Shown here piece after piece: positions 40,261 through 50,131 of a stretch of 64,000 nucleotides of DNA (the stretch's first letter is position 1; each line of letters opens with the position of its first letter). The position numbers were made by a program, and so were the translations under genes. The DNA is taken from the NCBI RefSeq assembly GCF_023017105.1, contig NZ_JALKEV010000013.1, positions 62,001 to 126,000 on the forward strand, read 5' to 3'. Origin of the DNA: Halalkalibacter sp. APA_J-10(15) (lineage in GTDB: Bacteria; Bacillota; Bacilli; Bacillales; Bacillaceae_D). The notes under the pieces are model-generated. The model searched no databases. It was not told the DNA's origin and saw only the letters and a list, made by a program, of their open reading frames with translations.

Positions 40261-41256
40261 TTATCTTGTGTTTAACGTTGTTTTCCGATTATATTTAAAT
40301 AAACTACTTAATTTTCCTTCATTGTTTAAATACGCTAGGAATAATACGAGTAAAATAGCATTAATAAATTCTTGATTATAGTAAGCTACATCTAATCGAA
40401 CAAACCCTAGCGTAACAATCCCCATCGTAACGGCTCCAATCAAAATACCAAATCTCTCTTCACTATAACGCCCTATATATCCACCAATGAATAACGGAAG
40501 AAAAGCAATAAACATTGCTGAAATTGAGGAGAAATTCAACGCCACCGATGCAAACCCTTGAGCTGATATGTTAATAAACCCCACAACCCCCATCAACATT
40601 CCTGTGATTGCATAAGTTGCAACGGCATTTCGTTTTTCCTGTATACCAGTTTTTACAGCGATTTCTTGACCATGCTGTAAGGCTTTATGGTTATAATCAA
40701 ATCGTGTGTAATTCATGAGAATATACATAAATAAAAATCCAACAATTAAAATGATTAGAAGATTTCTCGTAGTGGGTAACGTTAATAATTGAAACTGAGT
40801 TGAAATTAACAAACCTTCTCCTCTTGTAACAATGAAACTTAACGCTTCATACAAAAGCATCACACCCACCGAAGTGATAATTGGTGGCAATTTCAGAATG
40901 ATATAAATCATACCTGAGATGAAACCTAATAAACCACCAATTAGAACTGTTAAAATAATGAGAAAAACAGCTGGTAAATCAAACATAATGGTTAACTGTG
41001 TTCCAACGATTGATGACAAGAGTGCCATTGACCCTAATGAGAAATCAAAACGTCCTGAATTTAGATTTAATGCAAGTGCCCACGCTGTGAAAGCGATAAT
41101 CGCCGTTGAACGAACAAATGTCTGAACATGTCCAGCATTATTAAACAATTGAACCCCTTGTAAAGACGTTAAGAAAGAAAGAATAAGAAACATTCCTAAG
41201 GGCAGTGCAATAATAATCGACATTCGTTTAATCATATCTATCCATTTCTTATTCAT
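40261..41256 (-). CDS. Sugar ABC transporter permease (RbsC type), second permease
   Basis: 331-aa permease of the ribose/xylose/galactose ABC family (BPD_transp_2), with eight to ten hydrophobic segments and the typical LNLNSGRFDFSLGSMALLSSIVG near residue 60. The start at 41256 is six nt after GAGG; 41259 is also possible. It works with the other permease (42635), binding protein and double ATPase of the same operon, giving a heterodimeric channel. Located after the binding-protein gene and its hairpin. Confidence 0.88.
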   Translation of the reverse strand: MNKKWIDMIKRMSIIIALPLGMFLILSFLTSLQGVQLFNNAGHVQTFVRSTAIIAFTAWALALNLNSGRFDFSLGSMALLSSIVGTQLTIMFDLPAVFLIILTVLIGGLLGFISGMIYIILKLPPIITSVGVMLLYEALSFIVTRGEGLLISTQFQLLTLPTTRNLLIILIVGFLFMYILMNYTRFDYNHKALQHGQEIAVKTGIQEKRNAVATYAITGMLMGVVGFINISAQGFASVALNFSSISAMFIAFLPLFIGGYIGRYSEERFGILIGAVTMGIVTLGFVRLDVAYYNQEFINAILLVLFLAYLNNEGKLSSLFKYNRKTTLNTR

Positions 41257-41287
41257 CATACACCTCTGTTCTTCTTTCATAATGTGT

Positions 41288-41323
41288 GAGAATCTAGTAA
41301 AGAACGAACTTCACTAGACTCTC
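41288..41323 (-). other. Hairpin after the binding-protein gene
   Basis: GAGA-TCTAGT (41288-41298) pairs with ACTAGA-TCTC (41313-41323), inner loop GAACG-rich, with no T-run. Such hairpins commonly protect the upstream mRNA, raising binding-protein levels over the permeases. Confidence 0.65.
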
Positions 41324-41344
41324 AGCTAGAAAGAATTCAAATCG

Positions 41345-42580
41345 TTATTCACCAAGCATTTCTTGTATAGAAGAGAATTCATAACTCTCTACCAAGTCTG
41401 CAAATTGTTGATAGGTTGTTTCTTCGTTAAAACGCTTAATCACCGTGTTCAGTAATTCATCTGTATATGCAGGTTCTTCTATACTATTTGATAAAGTATA
41501 CATTTCATTAAATTCATCTTGAGTAGTTGCAACCCAGTATCCTTGATCGAGCCTGAAAGCTCCCCCTTCTTGACGAGCCACATCCTCATCCCCATTAACG
41601 GCATTGTAAACAGCCGCAAAAATCGGACCAATCGAAGATGCAAATTTCCCTGCAAGATAATCAACTTGCCCTGCTTCAAATCCACCTTTATAAGCCTCTG
41701 TAAAAGATGAAACTGTTGCTAATTGAATATCAGATCCAGATTGGGCTATTGGCGTACCGAAGAACTCTAATCCTAAGGCTGCTGTTAATACAACTTCTAA
41801 TCCTGTTTCACTTACTCTTTCACCAGCTGTTCCAAAGAAAGCACCTGAGTCATCTGGAAATCCCGCAATGGTATTAATCGTAAATCCATCTCCTGAAAAT
41901 TCACCAAATTGTCCATCTTCTCTTGGTGTATACGCTACACCCGCCTCTTCAAACGCACGGATCATACCAGATGTCCGCATTTGATGCATATCTACATATG
42001 GATATCCACCTGCGTATAATAAAAAGTTTGTATAACCCTCATCTAAATAATGTTTGGCCATATCATATCCAATCTGCTCCTCTTGTTCTAATGAAGGACC
42101 AATTGAACCAACAAAATACTCATTATCTTTTACTTGATCATATTGCTCATCTGATAACGTCCCTGCAGCAATTGCATAATGCACGCCTGCATCTTCTGTT
42201 CTACGAATAACAGCCATTCGATCTTGATCAGAGAATGAAATAATCGCATCGACACCTTGATTAATGAAATTCTCTGTAGATGTTACTTCTTCTTCAGCTG
42301 TATTAATTGACTCAGAAAACAGAAATTCTACATTATAATGGTCTTCGATGTAATCTTCGTAATAACGTTTGAAAGCTACTACTTCTGAATCGGTGGCATC
42401 ATAAATTTGAACACCTATACGAATGGCTTCATCTTCATCTGTATGACTGTCCATATCTGTATCTTCTTCTGTTTGCTCTGGGTCAGAACTATCCTCTACA
42501 GTCGACTCTCCACCACATGCAGCGAGAATGAATACCATACAAAGCCCTACTAACAACATTGATCGTTTCCACATTTCCAT
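41345..42580 (-). CDS. Sugar ABC transporter substrate-binding lipoprotein
   Basis: 411-aa lipoprotein. The signal peptide ends in lipobox LAAC (MVFILAACGGES), then an acidic linker and a type-I periplasmic binding fold: IRIGVQIYDATDSEVVAFKR, NFINQGVDAIISFS, VQIL-like strands and a C-terminal helix. Similar in layout to ribose/rhamnose/autoinducer-2 binding proteins; the ligand is not evident but the operon suggests rhamnose-containing or beta-linked oligosaccharides. Start taken at 42580 (42583 also fits GGGGG upstream). Confidence 0.87.
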   Translation of the reverse strand: MEMWKRSMLLVGLCMVFILAACGGESTVEDSSDPEQTEEDTDMDSHTDEDEAIRIGVQIYDATDSEVVAFKRYYEDYIEDHYNVEFLFSESINTAEEEVTSTENFINQGVDAIISFSDQDRMAVIRRTEDAGVHYAIAAGTLSDEQYDQVKDNEYFVGSIGPSLEQEEQIGYDMAKHYLDEGYTNFLLYAGGYPYVDMHQMRTSGMIRAFEEAGVAYTPREDGQFGEFSGDGFTINTIAGFPDDSGAFFGTAGERVSETGLEVVLTAALGLEFFGTPIAQSGSDIQLATVSSFTEAYKGGFEAGQVDYLAGKFASSIGPIFAAVYNAVNGDEDVARQEGGAFRLDQGYWVATTQDEFNEMYTLSNSIEEPAYTDELLNTVIKRFNEETTYQQFADLVESYEFSSIQEMLGE

Positions 42581-42634
42581 CATGCATCCCCCTAAATTTT
42601 TTTATATAAAAGCTTATTGCTTCTATAACGATAA

Positions 42635-43585
42635 TTACCGCGGAAGTAGCTTTTTTCGATAACTAATCCCGGCTAAAAAGACCACTATTAAAAATAAGAT
42701 TCCTTTTGCAATTTGATTGACACCTGACGTAAGCCCAAATGATAGTAACACTTGGTTTAACAGCACAATCGAAAACGCACCAACTAATGCTGCTGTTATT
42801 TTCGATCTTACCCCTCCTGAAAGTGCCATACCACCAAATACGATAGCAACGAGAACATCTAGCCCTAAGGAAGCCGCTGTCGTTTGTCCTAATATAGGTG
42901 CTCTAACAACCGTCAGGAAAGCAGCAAGTCCTACTCCTAGTCCAACAATTAAGAAAGCAATAATCGTAATTTTCTTTTGTGACACTCCAGATTGTTTAGC
43001 AGCTACCGGGTTTTCCCCTAAAAATTTACTTTCTCGTCCAATAGATGTGTAATTGAAAATCACAATACAAAAAAGTAAGTACCCTACTAAAATTGCAATT
43101 TTAAAGAAAAGATTATCTACGGGTGCGACTGCATCAGCTGGCACACTGATGTTTGATTGTCCGCCAAGTATAACGAGAACCAAAGACGTTAAAATACTTA
43201 ACATTGCAACAGTTAGAACAAAGACAGGTAAGTTCAAAACAACAGCTAGTAAAGATTGAACACTTCCAATCGCTAAACCTACTAAAATACTCGCAAGCAA
43301 CATCATGACAAGAGATTCTGTTTGGTTATATGCGAGAACTCCAACCATCGCACTAACAGCAGTTGCTGCTCCTAGTGAGATATCAAATTGACCAAACGAA
43401 AAGATAAAGATAGCCCCTGTCGCAACTATTGCGATAATAATCGCTTGTTCGACGATAATGCCTAAACTATAAAGTGATACATTCGAACCCATTTGTACAA
43501 AATAAATAATAGCTAGCGTAATGAGCCCAAATAAGGATGAAAACCTTGTTAAATGTTTTATGTTACTAAATACTTTTGCAACCAT
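42635..43585 (-). CDS. Sugar ABC transporter permease (RbsC type), first permease
   Basis: 316-aa integral membrane protein of the BPD_transp_2 family, with the conserved segment IFSFGQFDISLGAATAVSAMVG near residue 65 and VFGGMALSGGVRSKITAALVGA near 250, the typical ATPase-contact/transport loops. Start after GGAGGAGAAC. 13 nt downstream of the ATPase gene and 54 nt before the binding-protein gene. Confidence 0.9.
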   Translation of the reverse strand: MVAKVFSNIKHLTRFSSLFGLITLAIIYFVQMGSNVSLYSLGIIVEQAIIIAIVATGAIFIFSFGQFDISLGAATAVSAMVGVLAYNQTESLVMMLLASILVGLAIGSVQSLLAVVLNLPVFVLTVAMLSILTSLVLVILGGQSNISVPADAVAPVDNLFFKIAILVGYLLFCIVIFNYTSIGRESKFLGENPVAAKQSGVSQKKITIIAFLIVGLGVGLAAFLTVVRAPILGQTTAASLGLDVLVAIVFGGMALSGGVRSKITAALVGAFSIVLLNQVLLSFGLTSGVNQIAKGILFLIVVFLAGISYRKKLLPR

Positions 43586-43598
43586 GTTCTCCTCCGAT

Positions 43599-45101
43599 TT
43601 AAATCATATAATGAATAATATCCGCTTCTGAGAGCTCTTCACTTCGATAAAATTCTTTTTTTATAGCGCCATCTTTCATAACTAAGATTCGATCTGCCAA
43701 GCCAATTAATTCTCCCATCTCTTCCGAAATAAGAACAAATGATTTCCCTTCTTTCTTAAGCTTAATAATGAGTTGATACATCGCTTGTTTAACACCAACA
43801 TCAACTCCTCTCGTTGGACAATCTAGGATCAGGATACTTGAGCCTCTTCCAACCCATTTACTAAACACAACCTTTTGCTTGTTTCCACCTGAAAGATCTC
43901 CAACCGCTTGATTCATCGATCGACATTTAATATTAAGTTGGTCAATCTGCTCCTGAACATATTTTTTTTCATCTTTATTAAACAAAAACAATTTATGTTT
44001 CTTTAACTGATCTAAATGGGCAATCGCAATATTATCTCGAATGCTACTATTTAGCGATAACGCTTCCACATCACGGTCTTTTGAAACATATCCCATTCTT
44101 TCACGCATCGCTATACGCTCTGAAGTCACTTCTATCTGATTATTCACTTGAACGGTACCGCTTTCAGCACGCTCAAAACCAAATAAGCATTTCCCTAATG
44201 TATGCATCCCACAATGAGACAAGCCTCCAATTCCTACTATCTCTCCTTGATGAAGGTCAAAGCTAATATCCTTCAAAGTATCTGATTTTGATAACCCTTT
44301 CACTTTTAAGACGACTTTGTCATCTCTCGTACAATCAAAATCTTCTCGGTAATAACTCCCCTTTAATTCCCTGCCGACTAAAAGCTTCTTAATGAAATCT
44401 TCATCAAATTCACTTTTCATCACATTTTTTATGAAGTTACCATCTCTTAATACTGTTAAAGCATCACATTTCTCCATCATTTCATCTAAATCATGCGAGA
44501 TTAGGATAACTGATTTGTCCCTGTCCTTTTGATCAGACATAATCTTGTACAAAATTTCCCGTCCATGGTAAGAAAGAGCCGTCGTTGTTTCATCAACAAT
44601 CAGTACCTCTGGGTCTTTATACATCACCTTTGCGATCTCAACGAGCTTTCGATCTTGCATATCTAAGGAAATCATCATTTGATTAGGTACGATATGATCA
44701 ATTCCGACCTTATCCAATGCCTCCTGCGCTTTCTCATATAATCGCGTCTTATTTACAAACCCTAACTTCTTAAATTGATTGATTTCCCCTAAAAAGATAT
44801 TCTCTGCTACTGTTACGCCACCAACCGTTCCATTCTCTTGAACAATAATTCCAATACCTTCTCTTAACGAATCAACCATACTAATCGGTTCATACGGCTT
44901 ATTTTTAAAGGTCAGACCCCCTTTAAAATCACGTTGAATACCTGAAATAATTGATGATAACGTTGACTTTCCAGAACCGTTCTCGCCAATTAATCCTCTA
45001 ATTTCCCCACGATATAAGTCCATATCTACTTGATTTAAGGCTACTGTTGCACCAAACTTTTTGGTGATTTTTTCTGCTCGTAATATGGGTTCCGCTTTCA
45101 T
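43599..45101 (-). CDS. Sugar ABC transporter double ATP-binding protein (RbsA/MglA type)
   Basis: 500-aa protein with two ABC domains. Domain 1 (about 1-240) has Walker A GENGSGKST and Walker B VLIVDETTT, but a degenerate signature (SLDMQDRKLVEIAK). Domain 2 (about 250-500) has a good signature DLSGGNKQKVVFSKW and Walker B ILILDCPTRGVDVG, but its Walker A region reads GGLSHCGMHTLGK, without GKS/T. This complementary degeneration is known in the RbsA family, giving one catalytic site per composite pair. The start at 45101 has AAAGGGG upstream. First gene of the seven-gene operon. Confidence 0.9.
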   Translation of the reverse strand: MKAEPILRAEKITKKFGATVALNQVDMDLYRGEIRGLIGENGSGKSTLSSIISGIQRDFKGGLTFKNKPYEPISMVDSLREGIGIIVQENGTVGGVTVAENIFLGEINQFKKLGFVNKTRLYEKAQEALDKVGIDHIVPNQMMISLDMQDRKLVEIAKVMYKDPEVLIVDETTTALSYHGREILYKIMSDQKDRDKSVILISHDLDEMMEKCDALTVLRDGNFIKNVMKSEFDEDFIKKLLVGRELKGSYYREDFDCTRDDKVVLKVKGLSKSDTLKDISFDLHQGEIVGIGGLSHCGMHTLGKCLFGFERAESGTVQVNNQIEVTSERIAMRERMGYVSKDRDVEALSLNSSIRDNIAIAHLDQLKKHKLFLFNKDEKKYVQEQIDQLNIKCRSMNQAVGDLSGGNKQKVVFSKWVGRGSSILILDCPTRGVDVGVKQAMYQLIIKLKKEGKSFVLISEEMGELIGLADRILVMKDGAIKKEFYRSEELSEADIIHYMI

Positions 45102-45267
45102 TTTTTTCCCCTTTCCCTCATCACGATGTTTCATTTCTACATAAAATGATAACCCTTTCAATCTTTCACTCCTAGAACGATCCTTACGTAGAATGATACG
45201 GATTTTTAATGAATCAGCTTTCTTTTTAAGCCCATGTTTTAAACGACATTAAAAAAGTGTATATTCT

Positions 45268-45307
45268 AAGCCACTGAAAAAGGACAAATCGACTTTTTCA
45301 GTACCTT
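45268..45307. terminator. Recurrent CACTGAAAAAG-type hairpin
   Basis: AAGCCACTGAAAAAG and CTTTTTCAGTACCTT pair (perfect over ACTGAAAAAG). It lies in the gap between the ABC operon start and the chemoreceptor gene end. The gap 45162-45524 shows no gene, only this and the terminator at 45465. Confidence 0.6.
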
Positions 45308-45464
45308 TCATTTGATTAGCAATGGCTTCACTCGTTGCATGGGGAGTTGATCTGAACGTGCTCTTCTTTCAAATCAACGTGTAACGTACGAAACCGACGC
45401 CATCCGTTACTCTACTTACAGCCTCCTTGATGAAACGTGCTACGGCTTTTCACTAAATGAAATA

Positions 45465-45505
45465 AAGGTACTTATTTAGGCTTAACTTGCCATAATAAGT
45501 ACCTT
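45465..45505 (-). terminator. Terminator after the chemoreceptor gene
   Basis: AAGGTACTTATT and AATAAGTACCTT pair around a 17-nt loop, with a short T tract on the minus strand. 20 nt after the receptor stop. Confidence 0.78.
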
Positions 45506-45524
45506 CTCTAACCTGATTTAAAAC

Positions 45525-47272
45525 CTATTTCTTTTCTTTTGTTATTTGAAACTGTAAGACAAGTTCATGAAGCTTAGTTGATAACCCTTTCAAATCTTGC
45601 GCGTTATTTGTAATAATTGAGATGGCTTCATTAGCCTTTTTCGTTGTTACAGAACTTTCTTCAATCGTTGCTGCTGATTCTTCAGATACTGCAGCAATTT
45701 CTTGAAGCGCATGATTAATCTCAGTAGAATGACTCATCACATGTACTAAATAATTAGTGATTCCTTCTAAATTACCACCTACTCCTTCAATTGATTGTTT
45801 CATTTGCTTAAATGTCATTTCAGTCCCATTCATTTGCTCCTTCCCTTTCTCCACTTCTTCGTATCCTTTTTCTAAAGAATGGCTAACAGCTTGTGATTTG
45901 ATTGAATATTTTGTACGACATTTCTAATATCATTTAATGAAAAACCAACCTGTTCTGCTAACTTCCTAACTTCCTGTGCAACCACTGCAAATCCTTTTCC
46001 ATATTCACCTGCACGCGCCGCTTCAATCGTTGCATTAAGAGCTAACAGATGAGTTTGTTCACTTATCTCGTTAATAATTGCTAATAATTTCGAAATAGAT
46101 TCCGTTTCTTTCTCGAGTCCTTTCATACGTAAGACAGCTTCTTTTACAATATTATGAATCTCATCCATTTGACTAATAGATCCCTTCATCGCACCTTCAC
46201 CTTGATAAGTTAACTCCAAAACAGTGTTTGATGAGCCCATAGCTTCTTGGCCCTTGGTGTTCAACTCTTCCAGATTTTCAACAAAGTGTTCCATTAATAC
46301 AGAAATAGAAGTCGCTTTGTCTGCTTGCACATCAGATCCAACTGACAATTCCTGCATCGTATCTGTTAACTGCTTTGAATGGTTCAAAACATTACCTGCA
46401 GAATGAGTTAACTCAGTACTTTGATTATCCACCTTAGTTGACATGTGATTCATTTCTATAACCATCTCTCTCAAACGCTCTCTCATTGAATAAACAGAAC
46501 GAGATAACATCCCAATTTCATCTTTGCTTTCATATGAAGTGAAGTCCCCACTTAAATTTCCTGTTGCAATTTGATCACTACACATAACAACTTGACGAAG
46601 CCTTCCAGATAGATGTCGACTTATGAAAAAGACAAGTAATCCACCGATTATAAGAGTGATTGTCATCGCTATGACTAATACTAAAAATGTAACCATAATC
46701 ATTTGATGAGTATGGTTGGTTGCCATTGAACGTTCTTCATTAATGGTCTCAATTAATTGATCGAGTACATGAAGAGTCTCACTTCTCACTTCATTAGCTC
46801 TCTGCACTAAATCATATAAACCATCTTGATTGTTTGAATTCACTAACTCTAAAATTTCTTCAAAGAATAACGTATTAAAAAGCTGATCATTATGGATTAC
46901 TTGCTCATAAAGCACCTGTTGTTCTTCTGTTACGATATCCCCTTTAACTCGTTCAATAATCGTATCAAATTCCTCTTGAAATTGTGTAAACTCTACTTCT
47001 GAGATATAAGCCGAATTCCTTAACCCAGCAAAATTAACTGCTTGAATCGACTTGGCACGAAATAATGAACCGAGTTCTGTCATTTCAATGGCCGTGTCCC
47101 CTTTATGCTCTAATTCGTTAACTGTCTCGCCGATGGTGTTAATGTATAATGAGACGATTGCCGTTGACACAATTAAAAAAAAGAAAATAACTAGCATTAC
47201 TAAGCCATATTTCCACCCTATTTTCAAGTTTTGAAATTTTAGCCTTAATAAAACGCTATCATTTTTGAGCAT
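45525..47272 (-). pseudogene. Methyl-accepting chemotaxis protein, interrupted by a frameshift
   Basis: A single chemoreceptor reading split in two frames. Part 1 (47272-45872) starts at [11 protein letters not shown] after GGAGGAGG. It has TM1, an extracellular four-helix-like region, TM2 ([21 protein letters not shown]), HAMP and the signalling tip [21 protein letters not shown], then QEVRKLAEQ. It ends prematurely in NHKLLAIL. Part 2 continues in another frame with [20 protein letters not shown] down to LVLQFQITKEKK. The shift lies near 45890-45910 and fits one lost base (or two gained). Either a true pseudogene or a sequencing error. Sits between the sugar operon and the AraC-GH39 gene, suggesting sensing of the same sugars. 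Confidence 0.85.
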
Positions 47273-47377
47273 TACAATCCTCCTCCTTCTTGAACGTATA
47301 TATCGTTCCATCTTCATAGTTCTATCGTAATCACAATAGAACTTTTGCTCTACGTTTATTTTTAAGGAGGATCATAC

Positions 47378-47449
47378 ATGATTTTCATATCCTCTTTTTT
47401 TCTTCTTACTACAGCACCTATAAAGGACATCTATCATAAATATTTGTAG
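47378..47449 (+). CDS. Possible 23-residue peptide ORF
   Basis: ATG at 47378 lies seven nt after an excellent AAGGAGG box and opens a 23-codon frame, MIFISSFFLLTTAPIKDIYHKY plus L, ending at TAG 47447. Hydrophobic N-terminal half, short charged tail. It is ahead of the AraC-GH39 gene on the same strand, so it might be a leader peptide or small membrane peptide. Only the strong ribosome site supports it. Confidence 0.35.
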   Translation: MIFISSFFLLTTAPIKDIYHKYL

Positions 47450-47526
47450 GTCGGCTTTTAATCTACACTTTTTTCATATATAATAATGCCATTCACAATG
47501 GACTAAGGAGAAACGGGGTTTTAAAA

Positions 47527-50019
47527 TTGGAACAGAACTACGAAATCATACAATACGAAGGGGTTGCTCCTTTAAAATTGTTCATTCATCAAATTGGCCA
47601 TGTTCTGAAGCATTGGCATAAGGAAATAGAACTATTATTCCTATTAGAAGGCGAAGTCAGTATTCTCATTAACGATAAGTCCTATTTACTAAAGGAAGGC
47701 GATCTTATACTCATTAACAGTAATGATTTGCACGAGCTCCATTCTGACCATGGTGTATTAATTGCTTTGCAGATCAACCTGGATGACTTTAACATTCCTG
47801 ATGAATTGAAAACAACTACGTTTCTTTGCAATTCAATGGAGGAACCAAGCAAATCCTATGAAACGATTAAATCGTTGATCGCCAATATGATTCAAACCAA
47901 TTCGATTCAAGATGAATCAACGAAAATTTATAATGTATCGCTTTGCTATGCTTTAATAGCTGAGCTAACTCGTAATTTCAAATCAACTCAGTCAACGACC
48001 CACCAAATTAAAACAAGAAAGCATTTAGATCGTTTAAGTAATATTTTAGATTATGTCAAAAAACACTATACTGAAAATATCTCCTTAGCGGATATTGCCA
48101 ATCGTGAACATTTATCACTACCTTATTTATCGAGTTTTTTTAATAAATATATTGGCATGAACTTTACGGAGTATTATGACAAAATACGAATTGACTATGC
48201 CGTAAATGACTTACTATCATCTGATTTATCGATTGAAGAAATCGCCCTTAAACATGGCTTTCCGATGACACGTTCTTTTGTAAGGGCATTCAAAAAAGAG
48301 TATGGCGTATTACCTAGCCTGTACCGTAAGCAACATGCTTATGAAGCATTCGAAGCAAAAAAAGAAGAAAGTAAGCTTGTGAACTATATAGACTTCGAAC
48401 CTCAAAACTATTTATCTAAATTAGAAAAATATTTTAACAAACCAGAAAAGCATTATGAGCTTTTGAAGAAAAGTAATTATGTCATAACGACAGACCCTGT
48501 GAATATAAACAATTCTATAAGGACGCTAGATCACACATTCAAAACGTTCACATCTGTTGGTAGAGCCAAAGAGCTACTGTATAGTGAAGTACAGGAGATG
48601 CTTACCGAATTACAGCAAACAGTCAGCTATCGCTACATTAAATTTCATGGATTGCTATCAGACGATATGCTCGTTTGTCGTCGAATGAAATCTGGACAAT
48701 TGACATTTAGTTTCGTTCTCATTGATAAGGTTATCGATTTCTTGCTATCGATTGATTTGAAACCGTTAATTCAGCTTTCCTTCATGCCAGAGGCGCTTGC
48801 TAGTCATCGAGAAAAAACGATCTTTGCAGCAAAGATGAACACGTCTTTTCCAATCGATATCAATGAGTGGAACTTACTGATTGAAAAGCTATTGCAGCAC
48901 TTGGCAAAGCGTTATGGAAGAAAGGAATTAGAAGAGTGGTTGTTTTGTGTATGGAATGAACCGGATACGTCACCCAATATGTTTGGCCTAAATAGTGAAG
49001 AAGAATTTTACGAATTATATTTAAATACATACCAAACGGTCAAATCATTTCATTCACCATTATCATTTGGAAGCCCTTCCCTTTTACTTATTACGAAAAT
49101 AAACATCGAATGGGCCAAAAGCTTCTTGAATTGGACAAGACAAATGGATTGTGCTCCTGATTTTTTAAATTTGCATTATTATGCTAATGATTTTGAAAAT
49201 TTCAAGGAAAGCACAAATCAACTCTTTAGTCAAAACAAATTAAGCACCGATGACAACAACTTTAATAAATACATTTCCAAAGTGAAGTCTTTATTAATTG
49301 AAGTCGAACTACCCGCACTAAATATTTATTTAACGGAGTGGAATTTAACCGTTTCACACCGCAATCCGATCAATGATACTTGCTTTTTAGCATGTTATTT
49401 GGCAAAGAACTTATTAGAAAACTATGACCGTTTAGATAGTTTCGGCTATTGGACATTAACTGATCTTATTGAGGAGCAGCAATTTGATCATGATATGTTC
49501 CACGGTGGTCTCGGCTTATTCACTTATAACCAAGTAAAAAAACCCCATTATTATATTTTTGAATTTATGAATAGACTAGGATCCGACTTACTTGCCTATG
49601 GGAATGGATATTTCATTACAAAATCAGCACGATCCATCCAAATAATTTGTTACAATTATGAGCATTATAGTAATCTTTTTGCTGATGGGAAAACCTTTGA
49701 TTTAAGCCATTTTGATCGATATTCAGCTTTTCCAAATCATGCAACAATGGACATCTCGATCCCCCTTTCTCATTTACAAAATGGGAACTATCGAGTGAAA
49801 GAATATCGTGTAAATCAGCATTACGGAAGTGCCTATGACAAATGGGTAGAGATGGGCAGTGTCCCACTTGAACAGGATGACATCAACTTGTTAAAAAATA
49901 CATCTGCCCCATCAGCCAATTTCTTTACTGTTTCTGTCAACGAAAACGAATGGATCTATTATGCTACGCTTGAACCACTTGAAGTGAAATTTATTGAAAT
50001 TAGCCTTCTAGAAACATAG
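47527..50019 (+). CDS. AraC-family regulator fused to a GH39 beta-xylosidase-like domain
   Basis: 830-aa cytoplasmic fusion. Residues about 15-95 form a cupin-like AraC arm (HWHKEIELLFLLEGEVSILIND). About 180-285 is the double-HTH AraC DNA-binding domain (ISLADIANREHLSLPYLSSF ... EEIALKHGF). About 320-830 is a GH39-like (beta/alpha)8 domain. Both catalytic Glu positions appear present: E478 in VWNEPDTSP (acid/base) and E604 in LTEWNLTV (nucleophile), 126 residues apart, similar to true GH39 xylosidases. TTG start at 47527, seven nt after GGGG. Probably senses a sugar and activates the surrounding polysaccharide genes. Confidence 0.88.
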   Translation: MEQNYEIIQYEGVAPLKLFIHQIGHVLKHWHKEIELLFLLEGEVSILINDKSYLLKEGDLILINSNDLHELHSDHGVLIALQINLDDFNIPDELKTTTFLCNSMEEPSKSYETIKSLIANMIQTNSIQDESTKIYNVSLCYALIAELTRNFKSTQSTTHQIKTRKHLDRLSNILDYVKKHYTENISLADIANREHLSLPYLSSFFNKYIGMNFTEYYDKIRIDYAVNDLLSSDLSIEEIALKHGFPMTRSFVRAFKKEYGVLPSLYRKQHAYEAFEAKKEESKLVNYIDFEPQNYLSKLEKYFNKPEKHYELLKKSNYVITTDPVNINNSIRTLDHTFKTFTSVGRAKELLYSEVQEMLTELQQTVSYRYIKFHGLLSDDMLVCRRMKSGQLTFSFVLIDKVIDFLLSIDLKPLIQLSFMPEALASHREKTIFAAKMNTSFPIDINEWNLLIEKLLQHLAKRYGRKELEEWLFCVWNEPDTSPNMFGLNSEEEFYELYLNTYQTVKSFHSPLSFGSPSLLLITKINIEWAKSFLNWTRQMDCAPDFLNLHYYANDFENFKESTNQLFSQNKLSTDDNNFNKYISKVKSLLIEVELPALNIYLTEWNLTVSHRNPINDTCFLACYLAKNLLENYDRLDSFGYWTLTDLIEEQQFDHDMFHGGLGLFTYNQVKKPHYYIFEFMNRLGSDLLAYGNGYFITKSARSIQIICYNYEHYSNLFADGKTFDLSHFDRYSAFPNHATMDISIPLSHLQNGNYRVKEYRVNQHYGSAYDKWVEMGSVPLEQDDINLLKNTSAPSANFFTVSVNENEWIYYATLEPLEVKFIEISLLET

Positions 50020-50072
50020 TAAGATTAATACAGCCATAGTGCTTTCTTAGAAGCATCGTGCGGTTATGTATT

Positions 50073-50117
50073 AAAAACTGCTCATAGAAAGAAGAAAGAC
50101 TCTCTATGAGCAGTTTT
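50073..50117. terminator. Bidirectional terminator between AraC-GH39 and GH105 genes
   Basis: AAAAACTGCTCATAGA and TCTATGAGCAGTTTTT pair perfectly. Both flanking genes end toward it. Confidence 0.93.
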
Positions 50118-50131
50118 TGCGTATCTTTATC

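Noticed and set aside
43599-45101. Non-functional ATPase because of a degenerate second Walker A
   Set aside because: The first domain has intact Walker A/B and the second an intact signature, a known RbsA-family arrangement that still forms one working site.
45525-45854. Separate small gene downstream of the chemoreceptor
   Set aside because: Its sequence is the missing C-terminal signalling helix of the same receptor in another frame; no ribosome site of its own.
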